A DNA stretch of 64,000 nucleotides. Source: Chromera velia (Eukaryota; Sar; Chromeraceae). The stretch spans positions 34,864-98,863 of the forward strand of contig JAHBMJ010002665.1 of the NCBI GenBank assembly GCA_018398765.1, given 5' to 3'. Positions within the stretch are counted from its first letter, which is position 1, and every line of letters begins with the position of its first letter. Of this stretch, positions 1-11,542 are shown piece after piece. Position numbers and translations under genes: made by a program. Under the pieces are notes generated by a model. It did no database searches. It saw only the letters and a program-made list of their open reading frames with translations, and was not told the origin of the DNA.

Positions 1-335
1 ACAATCCTCTCTCACTTCGATCCGCGCATTTCTCTTCTGCCCCTCGGAGGATGCTTTATCACCATCGATCTTGAATGTGTTAACTGATGATGCACCCGCT
101 TCTCCTGGCTGGTCTGCGCATGGTATTTTACACGCATCTATTCATCCTTTTGCCCCGCCTTCTCTACCGCTTCCGCTAGTGAATCTGTCTCTCTCCTGCT
201 CGATCGTTCCCTCCTTTTACTCACTTCAGCTAGGGGACCGCAATAGGCCGTCAGAAAATGAATCTCCTCTCTCGGTGCGACAAAGCTTTTCTCCCCCCTC
301 ATCCATTTTCATTCTCTCCTCGCATCTCTCTGCAG

Positions 336-1820
336 CACAACTTGACAGGCCACAAGTTCGCAGTCATGAAGGAGGTCCCAGAGGATCAAAAGGCAGTGGA
401 CACCTGGCTGGGAGGCCGTTCCCCAGAGGCAACAGGCGACTCGGGAGCTCCAAAGGAAGGGGAGGGGACGGGAAAGGACACAGGAGGAGCAGGTCAGACA
501 GTGACCCTCCCTCCGTTCTCAGAGGTCGAGCAGGCAGCTTTGGCGGACTTTCTGGCCTTGCAGACACAGGGCCACAAGCGTATCCAGAGATACAATGCCA
601 TTCTGCACAGGTACAAACTGCACAAATACACGCCAGATGAATTGTTCAGATTCATCTCGGAAGAACTGGGAGAGAAGGAAGAGCAAGAGGACAAAGAAGC
701 GAACAGACACAAACATGTGGAGGACTTTCACATCTCTCCGGAGACCTTGGTGGAATTCTTCAAGAAGAACAACATTCAGGCCCCCACCCGCACAGATGAG
801 TGGGCCAAACTCGCCATTGCCCGTTTCGACAGAGACTTTGACGGCCAACTCTCCAGCGACGAGTTTGCGGCAGCACTACGCCTGGACCCAGAGGAGAGCA
901 GCACCCTCGTCGCGTTGCACAAGTGAGTGAGTCAGTCATGCAGTCAGTCTGTATGAGAGACAGTCTGCAGGTGTAATCTTAGACGCTTCACCTTCCCCTC
1001 TTTGGACGGAGCTCGCGCGACCACTTTGCTTTGAAACTTCTGTCCACCTGCTTTCCCTTTGTCCTTCTTGAGCCAAATTGAATCCACGGACTCCTTTACA
1101 TTGGACTGCAGCTTTCTTTGGTCTTTTTGCCGTTTTCTGTTCCCCCCAGCCATTCATTTCCTTTTCACACAGTGACGACTTCTCCTCTCTTTTTCTGCAT
1201 GCCTCCCTCGATTGATCTTCCTTCATGCAGGCGGGATGGGTGCAGCGACTGTGGTGTTGCAGGGGGGGTCAGTCTGTGTGCTTTTGTTTCTTGGTCGTGC
1301 TCTCTTCTCGTCTTCTTCTTCTGTCGTCGCCTCTTCGCTCCTCTCGCGTTCCTTTGGTTTTTCTCTCCGCCTCTCCCATCCTCTTCTGCTGCCTGCTTTT
1401 CTGTTTTGCCGCCCCCTCTTCAAATCAAGCAGTCTGTTGGTTCTCGCATGCGACAACTGACACTTCGTAACGAACAGTCGCTACATTTGTTTCTCTTTGT
1501 TCCTTCTCTCCTTCAGCTCTGCCGTCTCTCTTCCAACATCCCCCCCCGCCCTCCCCCCCTCCCTCCCTCTTTGTGTGCAGACGATGCAAATCATCAGGAG
1601 TCCCCAGGGCGCCCACATGCCCCCCGTGGAGATTCCAGTCACCCCCCAGATGCCCATGCAGACCTCCGTGCTGGCACGTCCCACGACATACGCCTTCTCC
1701 ACGGGCGTCCCTCAGGGCACCTCCCCCAATACCCTCAGACCAGAAACCCAGGCAGGGAGTGCAACAGAGTCAGGAACAGCACAAAACGCACTCGCACAGG
1801 CAGCCAACGGAACCTCCTAG
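336..1820 (+). CDS. EF-hand protein, 5' partial, three visible exons
   Basis: Proposed exons are 336-922, 1231-1267 and 1581-1820. The donor at 923 is GTGAGT and the one at 1268 is GTCAGT. All acceptors end in GCAG. The 37-nt middle exon is needed to keep frame: exon 1 ends with two bases of a codon, exon 2 supplies one base plus twelve codons, and exon 3 then opens in the frame that gives a proline- and methionine-rich tail ending at the TAG at 1818. The last part of exon 1 holds a canonical EF-hand loop, DRDFDGQLSSDE, with acidic residues at positions 1, 3, 5 and 12, so it should bind calcium. The rest of exon 1 is charged and helical. An ATG at 366 could be the start (277 aa), but the TCTCTGCAG before 336 looks like an acceptor, so the gene may begin outside the window. 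Only one EF-hand is visible; they usually come in pairs. The target is unknown. Confidence 0.6.
1231..1267 (+). other. 37-nt internal exon of the EF-hand gene
   Basis: It is flanked by CTTCATGCAG and GTCAGT. It encodes K-RDGCSDCGVAGG across the junction with exon 1. Without it the flanking exons are out of frame with each other; with it the frame closes exactly. The coding assignment is inferred from splice sites and phase only. Confidence 0.5.
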
Positions 1821-3326
1821 CCGAGGGGAAGCGAAAGGAAAGTTTGGGTATCACATCTCCCAGGTTGTTGAACTGCACAAATCAAGAAATCAACAAGGCA
1901 CTACGGCTTTCGCATCGTCTTGCCTCTTCACATTTCGATGTCGATCATTTACGATCGCGACGGAGTGTGAATTGACTGCCCTGAGTTGTTCCGTATGAAA
2001 GATGTCTTCAGTTGATCCTCTTTTCTATCCAATCCAATTACCAAGAACCAACTTCTGTACCTTGCACGTACACTGCAGTTATGGTTTACACTGTATATCC
2101 AAATGGCTTCTTCGTAACAGAACATGAATTATCGAACAAATGTTCTTAATGGCTGGGCATTTCATTAGTAGTATTTGTATTAGTTCAACTCAGTAAAAAT
2201 TCTTTCTTCGACTTTCTATTTTTTTTTTTCATTACTCACGTTAACTTAAGCTTTAGTTTTAAAACCTTTTTATTATGGCACTACTTTCCATTTTTATGTA
2301 AATTAAGATTGAATTTACGATGCATCTGATACAAAAACTTAAGTATGTGTCGAAGTTATAACAGAGATTGAATGAATTTCTATAATTTTATTTTCGATTT
2401 TCTATAAAATCTTCAAATAAAATTTTCTAGAAATGATTCTGTGTCAAACAATTTATGATAAATTCGTTTCTAATTCACTAGAATGGAAAATGTCTCCAAA
2501 TATCTCCAAATTCCAGTTCTTGATTAAATACTAGTCGTGTTAATTGAATTGATCATATACGTATTATATCTGTAAGTGATAAGAACCATTAAGGTGGAGG
2601 ATCGACTAGTGGGCTTAGCTGACAGATTCACGTAGGTTGGACTCCATCAGTCAGGAGGAGTGTCAGTCTAGTACTAAGTACAATCATAAGACAGGGACAA
2701 CGATCACACTCTTTGGGTGTGAGGGTACATGTCGATCGATCTGTCGCTGCACACCAATCTAGACACCAATAAATGCGATAGGCCCGAACGCATACCATTC
2801 GGGGCCGACTGACAGGCAGTGCAGGGGCGGCGCGCTGCTTGCACGACTAGGGACGAGGCTGCCCCGCGACGCAGGCAAACCGGATGGCAGGTGTGAAAGA
2901 AGGTGGTTCACAACAGTAAGCCTACTCAGGCTTATTTCTATATATAGGAAGAAAACTGAGCCTACTAACTTGTTATCATCAACGTAATGCTACTGATGCA
3001 CTGGCAGTGAGGCAAGTCAGTTAAAATGAGTTTCACCTCAGCCTGCATGCAGCAATTTCAAAAGGTAGCAGTTTTTCCCGCAGCACTACGCCTAGCACTG
3101 CACACTAGACTGCACATCCACCTTGCCAATCCAAGGAGGTCAGACTAGAGGTCAGCTGGATCTGCCTGGATGCCAAAGTGGTGCACGGACGCAAACTTCT
3201 CCGAAGACAGCCAACATGATGCAATCAAGTGACACTCTTTCTGCTTTGCACCTTCAGAAAGACTGCAATCTCAGGGCTGCGTGACACATCCCTCTCTTTT
3301 GTACTTTCTTGACTGATCTTCATTTC
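1821..3326. other. Intergenic: 3' flank and AT-rich block
   Basis: From about 2030 to 2580 the DNA is strongly AT-rich with no credible open frame. From 2590 to 3240 composition becomes balanced, with short stop-rich frames. I see no RNA gene or recognisable element. It separates two convergent genes, so both 3' UTRs probably end here. Confidence 0.6.
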
Positions 3327-3545
3327 TCACCCTCTCTGACAGCTTTCTCTGTGTGTCGTCCAACTCTGTCTCTTCACTCCACATTGCAGTAGTACGCTTT
3401 CCTGGACCGCGTGCATCTGTTCGAAGCCCCCCTTTTGGCGCACGTCCAGCAGTATTGCTGAGAAGAGCGCGGTGGGGTTTCCTGAAGCAGCAAGACGATT
3501 TCGTAGTGGCCCCGAACGATTGCTTCTTCGATAGGTGTCCTTCCC
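3327..3545 (-). pseudogene. Terminal exon: partial ankyrin repeat plus disrupted MYND zinc finger
   Basis: The acceptor is GTGTGCTTGCAG at 3546-3557. The exon opens with a ninth, partial ankyrin unit (GRTPIEEAIVRGHYEIVLLL) and runs into a MYND-like finger. The first Cys pair (CWTC), a third Cys (RC) and KAYYCNVE are in one frame, which stops at 3374. The rest of the finger (RQSWTTHRESC, with the W-x2-H-x3-C spacing of MYND) lies in the next frame and stops at 3327. The fourth expected Cys reads Ser (CTRS). A one-base deletion plus a Cys-to-Ser change would explain this, as would a sequencing error. As written, the finger cannot fold. MYND fingers normally bind proline-rich partner proteins. 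Confidence 0.6.
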
Positions 3546-3977
3546 TGCAAGCACACACCAGCGGATCATTGCTTGATTTCACGTTTTGACACGACAGCCG
3601 CAGTGCAGTTGAAATTGGTTTCAGCCTGTGCTGCTCATAGAAGCTGTTTAAAATAAATGCCGCACTTGAGAAGAACAGCCATGTTTGCGCCAGTTGTGAG
3701 TTCATCTTAGATCGATAGAGAGGCACGCGAACAGAGAGACAACGCGAGGGGCAGACAGGCAGGTACACAGCTAGACCGGCACACAGACCGACAGACAGAT
3801 GGATTGTATGTTTGTCCTTATTCTTTCGTGTGGTTTCCTTTCCTTTCCTTCTCTTAACTCATCGTCAAAAAGGACAGCCAAAGAGAATTCCGGACAAAAC
3901 TACATAGCTTCTTTTGAAAACACAAAGAACAAAGGATACCCGGACAGGCAGATGAGATAGAGGAACACGCGGCTGAC

Positions 3978-6879
3978 GTTAAAAAAAGCTTTGTGTCTGT
4001 CTGCCCCAGCTTGGAGGAGGATGGAGACAACCTCAAGGTGGCCAAATTGAGAGGCCACGAACAAGGGGGTCGTTCCACTCTGCACCCACACACAGACAGG
4101 CAAGTATTTCCCCACCCCCACAGCAAGAGAAACCAATCTACGAGACACAGCGCGAAGCGAGGGAAAGCAGTGGAAGGAGAATCAGAACCACTCAAATACA
4201 GAGGAGACAGAATTAGAGAAGCAGAGTATTAGAAAAAATTGAGACTCACGTGTGTAGCCTTGTCCCTGTCTGCCCCATGATTCAGCAGGAGGCTCACAAG
4301 GTCCTTGTGACCGCACTCAGCTGCCACATACAAGGGTGTCCCTCCATCCTGCACAATTGATGTAGAAAGGCATGTACACTCCGACTGATGCAGTTGAAAA
4401 CGGATACGGAGAGAGAGAAGGGCAAACGACACGGACATGGCACATGAAAAACAGAATAGAAAGGCACAAAAAGAAAGAAAGGCCGAAAAAATCGTTTCGC
4501 ACACGACACTGTCTTGCACGGAAACAGAGAATTGGGATACCAAAGCGCAACACCGATCAATGAAGGCAGAGGGAGTTGCGAAAGGTCAGAGACAAGTCTC
4601 CGTGAGGAGCAGAAAAAGAGAATCAGAAACGCATGATCGAGTCAAGGGAAACGTCATGAATTCAAATCGGTCAGTACAAAAAAAGCAAACAGGCTAGGCA
4701 AAGATGCACTTGGAGGGGAGCAGTCGACCAGACAGATAGCCACGATGCATGTGCATTTCTCTTCCATTCCGAGAGCCGGTGGCATAGCCGGAAAAGGATA
4801 GAAACTCTTCAAATTTTCATTTCTTTTCAGTGACTCATGAAGTAATGACCAACACACACTCGAAATCGGGCTCAAGCCTTGCGCCGATTTGATGTGGCAC
4901 AGGTTATGTGGCACATGCAGGTCCTAGAATGATAGAAAGTCGTTACTTCACATGAAGCGTTGAATGAAAGGAACACAATTTCACTTACATACTGCTCCAC
5001 ATGCTACACACATGACTGGAATCACCAGGCGGACCACTAGAAGGCGGTCACAGCTTGAATGAAATAATCCACAGGCGAGGATGAAGCGAGATGGAATAGA
5101 CTGCCAACGACAAGACGCATGACCAGAAGACTGACACTCTCTTCCTTGTCCTTGTCTGCCCCTGCTCTCAGGAGGATGGACACAACGCCCTTGTGGCCAT
5201 GCAGAGCCGCGATGAACAGCGGAGTTGCCCCATTCTGCATCGACGTCCAGGTAAACGGAAGTGCAGACGGCATGCAACTCACAGGGGCCCAACTAGGAAA
5301 AACAGAGGACATCGAACAAAAGACGAAAAGAAGACAGAGTAAAAAGCTAGGTAAGTCAATCAAGCGCATGCTCGAAGAATTGTCTGGGAGCCTCAGAAAG
5401 AACGGGGGGGAGCAAGAAGAGAGATGAGTGAGGGAACAACACCCAAGCAACTTTGCATTCGACTCACGCTCTCTCCCTTGTCCTTGTCGGCCCCTTCAGC
5501 CAGGAGAGTGGACACGACGCCCTGTTGGCTTTTCTCAGCTGCCACAAACAGCGGTGCCTTTCCATTCTCAGAGAAACTCGCTTAGCAACAAAAGTTGATA
5601 GAGAAACAAACGACAGCGAAAGAGAGAAGGCATTGAAGAGAGAACGAAAGAAGCAGAACAACAGACCCATGAAAAAACGAGAGAGGGTCTGGAATACTTG
5701 TTTCTCTTGATTACGCGAAGTGCCTGACACAGCTTCTCATTTCAAATTACACAAAAAGGGACTCACTTTGTCAGGCTTGTTCTTGTCCACCCCTGCCCTC
5801 ACAAGGATGGACACAACGCCCTCTTCGCCTTCCAGTGCTGCGGCATACAGCGGTGTCGCTCCATGATCCTGCAGCACAGCCAGAGAGAAATTGACCCTTT
5901 ACTCATGCAGCAGTGGGATACATGTGCGGCCAGAGTTCACCTTTGCAGAATCGCTAAGCTCCCCGACTCTCACACAGACCACATGTGCATAGACATTCTG
6001 CATGGCGAAACATCGAAATGAACCCCCACAGGATGAGGGAGAGGAGGGCTGCGCTCACTCAGTGAGTCGACTGACGTTTTCTGCCTTGTCCTTGTCTGCT
6101 CCTGCGTCCACCAGTGTGGACACAACGCCCTCGTGGCCGTTTAGAGCCGCAGTAAACAGGGGCGTCGCTCCACTCTGCACCCACGTCGAGACAGGCAGAC
6201 AGCCATGTCCGCGTCCATTCGTGTAGCCACACGCATCGTTGTTGTGAGAAAAACAATCAAAACGAAAGTCGGGATTGGTTGTGAAAGCCAGAGAGACTAA
6301 TTCAAGACAGAATCATGCGCAGGATCAAGAACAGACAGGGATTTTCAATTCACTCGAATCAAGGTGCAAATCGCCAGGTGAAAATTTAGAAGTCCCCCGC
6401 GTGCACAAACACAGAGCAGAATGAGAGTGAAAAAGGAAGGGAAACAAAACACAACAAAGGATTCACTCACGTTGTCAGGTTTGTTCTTGTCCGCCCCTGC
6501 ATGTAAAAGGACCGACACAACACCTTCGTGTCCGTTCTCCGCGGCGATATACAACGGTGTCGCTCCGTTCTGCATTCACATCCATGAAAAGACCTATATA
6601 TGAGCATGCCCACAAACGCAATATCTGTCTCCGTGAAATTCTGCATCATGCCATGATTCATTCAGCAAGGTGACCAGATGGACGAGGAAAGAACAAGAGA
6701 CGCGCCGACATGCAGAGAGCTGCATTCAGTATTATCATAGTGGCATGATGCAACAAAACAAACGAGATCATGCTAACCTCATCAGTCTCGTTGATTGGCG
6801 CCCCCGCCCCAAGCAGACGCTGCACCTCCACCTCGTTACCGGATTCCGCAGCCATATGGAGGACACCACCAGGACGCAC
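3978..6879 (-). CDS. Ankyrin-repeat part of a RING/ANK/MYND gene, one repeat per exon
   Basis: Eight exons in 5' to 3' order lie at 6778-6879, 6471-6569, 6076-6174, 5767-5868, 5468-5566, 5136-5234, 4250-4348 and 3978-4079. Each is 99 or 102 nt, starts and ends at phase 0, and encodes one whole ankyrin repeat of 33 or 34 residues of the form xGATPLxxAAxxGHxGVVSxL followed by LxAGADKDK. Donors are GTGAGT, GTCAGT, GTCAGC or GTTAGC. Acceptors end in GCAG, except a GAG at the 5468-5566 exon. Introns are about 200-800 bp. Ankyrin repeats stack into a protein-binding solenoid. The exons sit downstream of RING and coiled-coil exons on the same strand with no visible terminator between, so I treat them as one gene. 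That join is inference. Confidence 0.75.
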
Positions 6880-7422
6880 CTGCACGCAAATATTGTTTGT
6901 CAGTGCGTGTGTCGATTCGTGAAGGGGGAGGGATGCATAAACGTCCACACGTTCCCTTAATTTTTGTCTTTTTGCCCATGCAAACTATCCAGTAGTGCTT
7001 CCTTCCCAACATGCCTCCCTCCGCACATATTTGTCTCTCGACCTGCTCCCCTCATTGTACATCCAACAAACCAGCAGGTGGAGCCCGCGTGCCTTTTGTT
7101 TGGTCTGCCGGACTGTATGTCTGTGTGTCTGTCCCTTCCTACCTCTTGCGCAGCCCACAGACGCAGACAGTGCGAACAGACGCACATGCACGAACGGGAA
7201 CAATGGGGCAAACGAAAGGGAGGTAGACATGAAGGTCGACTGGAACTGTTACAGCACAAATGAGATTCGAGCAAACAGAGAGACCAAAACAAGAGAAGAA
7301 CACCAGGTGGAAAAATAGTGACCGCTCGCCTAAAAATGAGACCGACCTCTTCCGTCCCTTGAGCGCGGGGTCGGTGCGGCTGGTGGTTGTGGGTGTCTGC
7401 GCTTCTCGGCGGTTCCAGATTA

Positions 7423-8235
7423 GCTTCCTGAGTAAGGATAGCAGGAGCAGATGCACTTCGAGCGAGCCTCTGTCGGAGCTTTTGCCGCCAGTGATCGGAA
7501 TGATTTGCCCTTGGACTCTAGGCTTGGAGATGACGGGCTGACAGGCAGCGCGTGACAGGGAAGGGACCACACGGCACTGCGCTGCCGCTGGGCGCCGAGG
7601 GACTTGAGGCAGCGATACTGCGCCTCCTCATCTTGCTGAGGGTGTATGAGTCCAAGCTCCTCGTACACCCGTTCGAAATTCTCGTTGATCGAATCTTTCC
7701 TTTCGATCTCATACGGCAAGCGTCTCTCGTCCCCCCGACTGCCCATCCAATGAAGCACTTTGACCGCCCTCTCGTCCTCTGCCAGACGCCCCCTTTCAAC
7801 AAGCACGTCATCACCGATCAAATCGAAACACCGAGAGTGGCCGTAGTAGTGGATGCGAAGGAGAATCCTGTCCTCGTTCTTTCTGCTCTCTTTCATGTTT
7901 TTCAACATCTCCTTTCGCTCTTCCAGCTTTTCCTCCTCAAAGTTTTTGAAGAATTCCATAAGTCTCTTCGATTTCTCCTGCCAATCCTCCACCCCATCCA
8001 TAGCTTTTTGCCCTCTGTCCATATTTTCTGCATATTGTTCTTCGAACTTTCTGCGGAGGTACTGCTCCTCTGACTCATCTCCCCTTTCTCCCCGGACGGA
8101 GGCGGCATACCGACGGAGCCGTCTCACGTGCTCGGAGCTTTCTTCTGCTTTGCCAAGCCCTCCACACGCACTTGCCAATCTTGCCTCAACCTCCATCATC
8201 GTCTCATGCCTGTGTCTGACTGTCTCCAAACTCCC
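7423..8235 (-). CDS. Coiled-coil exon of the RING/ANK/MYND gene
   Basis: This open frame starts after a plausible acceptor (GGTAGCAG) at 8236 and encodes about 270 residues. The first half is highly charged and heptad-like (RRKFEEQYAENMDRGQKAMD, then KNFEEEKLEERKEMLKNMKE), as expected for a coiled coil. A more mixed segment follows, with HYYGHSRCFDLIGDDVLVE and PYEIERKDSINENFERVYEE. The donor is not certain: a GTCGGT near 7350 in another frame is one possibility, so the 3' boundary is approximate. No homologous domain is recognised. It probably mediates oligomerisation between the RING and ankyrin parts. Confidence 0.5.
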
Positions 8236-8519
8236 CTGCTACCCTGCCTGTCTGCCTGCCTGACCACCCTCCAATTTCTCCCGACGTGGATCGGGGCCTA
8301 TCTGAACAGGTTCACAACGGGGATCGGGGCCTATCGACATGAACACTCCCGGCACGTGCGCCCTGACCCCTGCTCGGGTAGCCACCAGGGTCTCTGTCCC
8401 TGAAGGGTCAGGGTTCTCATTCCTTCCCAGTTCTTTTCCGGTGGTGAGTGCCTCTTTGAACCAAAACTCTGCTCCCGCCCCCTGTCTCCCTTCCCCCTTC
8501 CCCCTTCCCCCTTCCCTTG

Positions 8520-10070
8520 CCGGAGCAGACATGCCCCCATCCGGTGGAAGCACCGGAGCTTCTCCATCTTCCATCGGTCAACGTCGTACTGCGAGGGAGG
8601 AACAGCGTCTCGAAGCCGGAAGGTGTTGATGCGCTTTCGCAGCTCTTCTTCTGCAAGGTGCCACCTGGAGGACTGCAGAAGATGCTCAATCCTCCTGTTC
8701 TGGTCTCTGTCACCAAGCAGAGCAGTTTTACCTTGCATGTCGGCAATTTGGTTTTTCAGGCGCTTGCACAGCTTCTTCAGCTCTTTCCAGGTAGCGAGAA
8801 CCTCGCGGTCTCTCTGTGTGACTGCGGTGTCCAGTGGCAGTGACGGGTTTGTTTCAATGAAGGACACGAATTCCTTTGCGTCTGAATATTTGTACATCGA
8901 TAGGGCTGTAGAGAGCATCAGCAGTGCTTCTGGACTCGAGCACTGATCCTCACTCAGTCTGGTCAGCTGCTGCTCCTGCTGTGTTTCATCGTCAGAGGAG
9001 AACTCGGAGGGGCGACGCCGCACACAGCCAGGGCCTACAGCACAGAGATATGAAGGTGGATTAGCGCTCGTGTAGACGGAAGTGTACATCGATACCCACT
9101 GAAGCACTGACCCATCCTTTTGTACCTTGTACTTTCTAACCACAACCACAACCTCCTCTGGTATGGTGCAAACTAACGCGAAGGCCCACTGATTCCGTGC
9201 ACCGCCCTGAATCTTCCACGGTCCGGCCTCAACCCTCCACAGAGGTGCAGAAACACCCTCCACCACCGCACGGCCCGTTCGGACGTCCACAATGGCGGCA
9301 CTCTCAGCAGAAAGCAACTCGTCACTTACTTTATCAAGCGAGTTGTCAGCCAGCTGAGCCAGCCTTGTTTGGGCACTACGAACAAAAGAATCTCCCAAAT
9401 GCTCTTTCAGACTCGACGTCAGGACTGATTGTCCAATGACGACGAGTGCGCTCTTTTCAATCTTCTGCAGTCTCGTCACTACTTCTTGAATCGGTCCAAC
9501 GAAGTCCTTCAGCTTAGCTGGAAGGTGTTCCGCGCTTACCTCCCCATTCCATGGGCGCCAATCAGCCAGCTCCTCTCGAGATCGGTACGACGCAGCCGGA
9601 TTGGGAAGCACAGAAAGCGCACAGCCCCGAGCAGCCTCACTGGCACAGCCAGCTACTGCAGCATGACCGCCTGTTGCAGAGAGAGCTTGACGGTCAGGGT
9701 AAAAGTCGCAGTTCTGGGGGGAATCGTGTGCCACAACTGCATCGTGTGTTCCTGTAAACGCACAGGGAGCGTTTCCACAGGCGAAGTGGATCTTCTTGAG
9801 GTTGTTCACGATAAGTGGGATCGGCTTTTTGAGAAACGCAGGGGTGAAGGCCTCTCCACAACCCTCACCAGGACAGGTCAAGGAGTGGGAGCTGTCTCCT
9901 TGTTCGGACACGAAGGCATCCACACACGACCCGCAAATGAGGTGCGTATCACACGGCAGCTGCTTGACTGACGATTCTCCAGGCACCTTTCCGCATTTCA
10001 CGCAGAGAAAGTCCTTTGCACGGTCCGAAGACCCTGATGCGACGACGTGACCACTGACTGCGTGCTCCAT
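8520..10070 (-). CDS. 5' exon of the RING/ANK/MYND gene: RING-type zinc finger protein
   Basis: The start is the ATG at 10068-10070, the first in the frame. At residues 23-70 there is a RING-like array: CVKC, then CDTHLICGSC, then CPGEGC. This is the C-x2-C / C-x2-H-x2-C-x2-C layout, with a slightly wide last pair. Next comes a second Cys/His cluster (FACGNAPCAF, HDSPQNC) that could be a TRAF-type finger. The middle is a mixed globular stretch of unknown fold. The end is helical and charged (ATWKELKKLCKRLKNQIADM). RING fingers usually recruit E2 enzymes for ubiquitination. Combined with ankyrin and MYND modules downstream, a ubiquitin-ligase scaffold is a reasonable inference. The frame stays open to 8331, but low-complexity sequence after 8530 suggests the exon ends near there. 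The donor is not resolved. Confidence 0.65.
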
Positions 10071-10282
10071 TAGTACTATATACTAAAGTCGAAGTTTGCG
10101 TGCTTGTGTGTCTTTCCAAAAACTTTCAGACGCTTGCGTAGCTCTATGTACCAGCCTCTTCTTTAGCCTTCTCTCACCGAAGTCTTCGAAGGAGACTTTT
10201 TCGTGACAGAACCAACGCTGCCTCAACACGTAAGAGTCCTGTCTTCCAAACCCAAACCCCTTCATTTGCGCTTCACATCGAT

Positions 10283-10309
10283 CGATGCATGAAACAAGTC
10301 ATGCATGCA
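10283..10309. promoter_or_regulatory. TGCATGCA motif upstream of the RING gene
   Basis: ATGCATG and TGCATGCA (10302-10309) lie about 215-240 bp upstream of the ATG at 10070. TGCATGCA-type sites are known targets of ApiAP2 factors in apicomplexans. Its use here is inferred. The same motif recurs in the divergent promoter at 49.5 kb. Confidence 0.3.
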
Positions 10310-11542
10310 GTGGGCCGGAATTGACTGACCTTTGGCGAACCCATGCACTAACTTGACCTTTGCATGGCCCGCGCGCGCGGCCCGCGAGGGAGGGCAGCTG
10401 CCGGCCCGCCGGCCCGCGGCTGGCTGCCGGGAAAGCGCACACAGCTGCATGATTGACGGGCATAAGCTTAAAAGGAGCAAATTCAAGCCTAATTGCACGC
10501 GTATAATTTGAAAAATCTGACGCAAGCAGATGCATATGTTCCGAAAACAGAGCTCAGAGGGCATTCAACGTAATAAGAGTGAGGGTGAGAATAAAGATTT
10601 CAAAACGACCTCCCCGACAGTCGAAGCTACTTTTGAAAACGTTTTTTAAAATTAGATTTTTAAGTCAGACTTGATTTTAACTTAGGATTTTTGAGTGATA
10701 ACACCATGCATTTTATGCTGTTAAAATCTTAGTATACGCAATGCTAGGCGCAATGCGTGACATGCTGCCTTTGCGGAACATCGCGCAGTCTTGACTCTCA
10801 AAAACGGTTTAAAAAACCACAACCCTGGCATGGTTCCATATAGTTCCAAAATCTTCTAAAGTTTCTACACCATATTTTTCTTATCGTTTTACTCAACATA
10901 TGATTCATTCTGTTTAAAAAAAAAAATGAAGAACTTGAAAAACTGAAGCTTTTTAACCTTTATAAACCCTGGTATAAACCTATAATCATAAAATTAAAAA
11001 AAAAATCAACTTTTGAATCAAAAATCCTAAAATAGACTCTCTTTTGTGTGAGTTTTGAAAACGTTTGAAAACGTTCTTACATGTACGAAAGCATTTCAAG
11101 ACTCAAGAGGGACAGTTTGAGATAAACAGAAACACACATTCAACGCGTACAGGATTCGTAGGCTGAAGGAATCTCAATCTGATCGAGGTTAGATCGTATC
11201 AAATCGACCGAAGGGAATGAAGAAAAAAAAGCCCAAGCGGTTGTTTAAAACTCGGCAGACGTGGAGTGAGTGGAGACACGCATATTTGAATGCATAGCGC
11301 TCTCTTTGAGGATCGAGCTGTTGCTTCTGCCAATTGGGAGGTTCATCTTGATGCTGCATCGCTCGTCCATCTTCTGTCATCTGCTCGCACGAGGTTTCTC
11401 CCTCGATCAGTGACAGAGTCTGAGAGACGCCTTGTGTCCTTCTGTCATCATTTATTCACTTAACTTTCCTTATCTTTTTTTTTTTTTCTTCTCTTAAGCT
11501 GTCAGGGACATTTACTCAAATTGACTTCAGATGCCGTTCAGT
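10310..11542. other. Intergenic: GC-rich patch then AT-rich block
   Basis: A short very GC-rich stretch (about 10360-10440) is followed by an AT-rich, stop-rich block (10560-11150) with homopolymer runs. It contains AATGCTAGGCGCAATGC near 10740, which resembles the ends of the small inverted-repeat element at 38.7-39.0 kb. No coding or RNA gene is seen. Confidence 0.5.
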
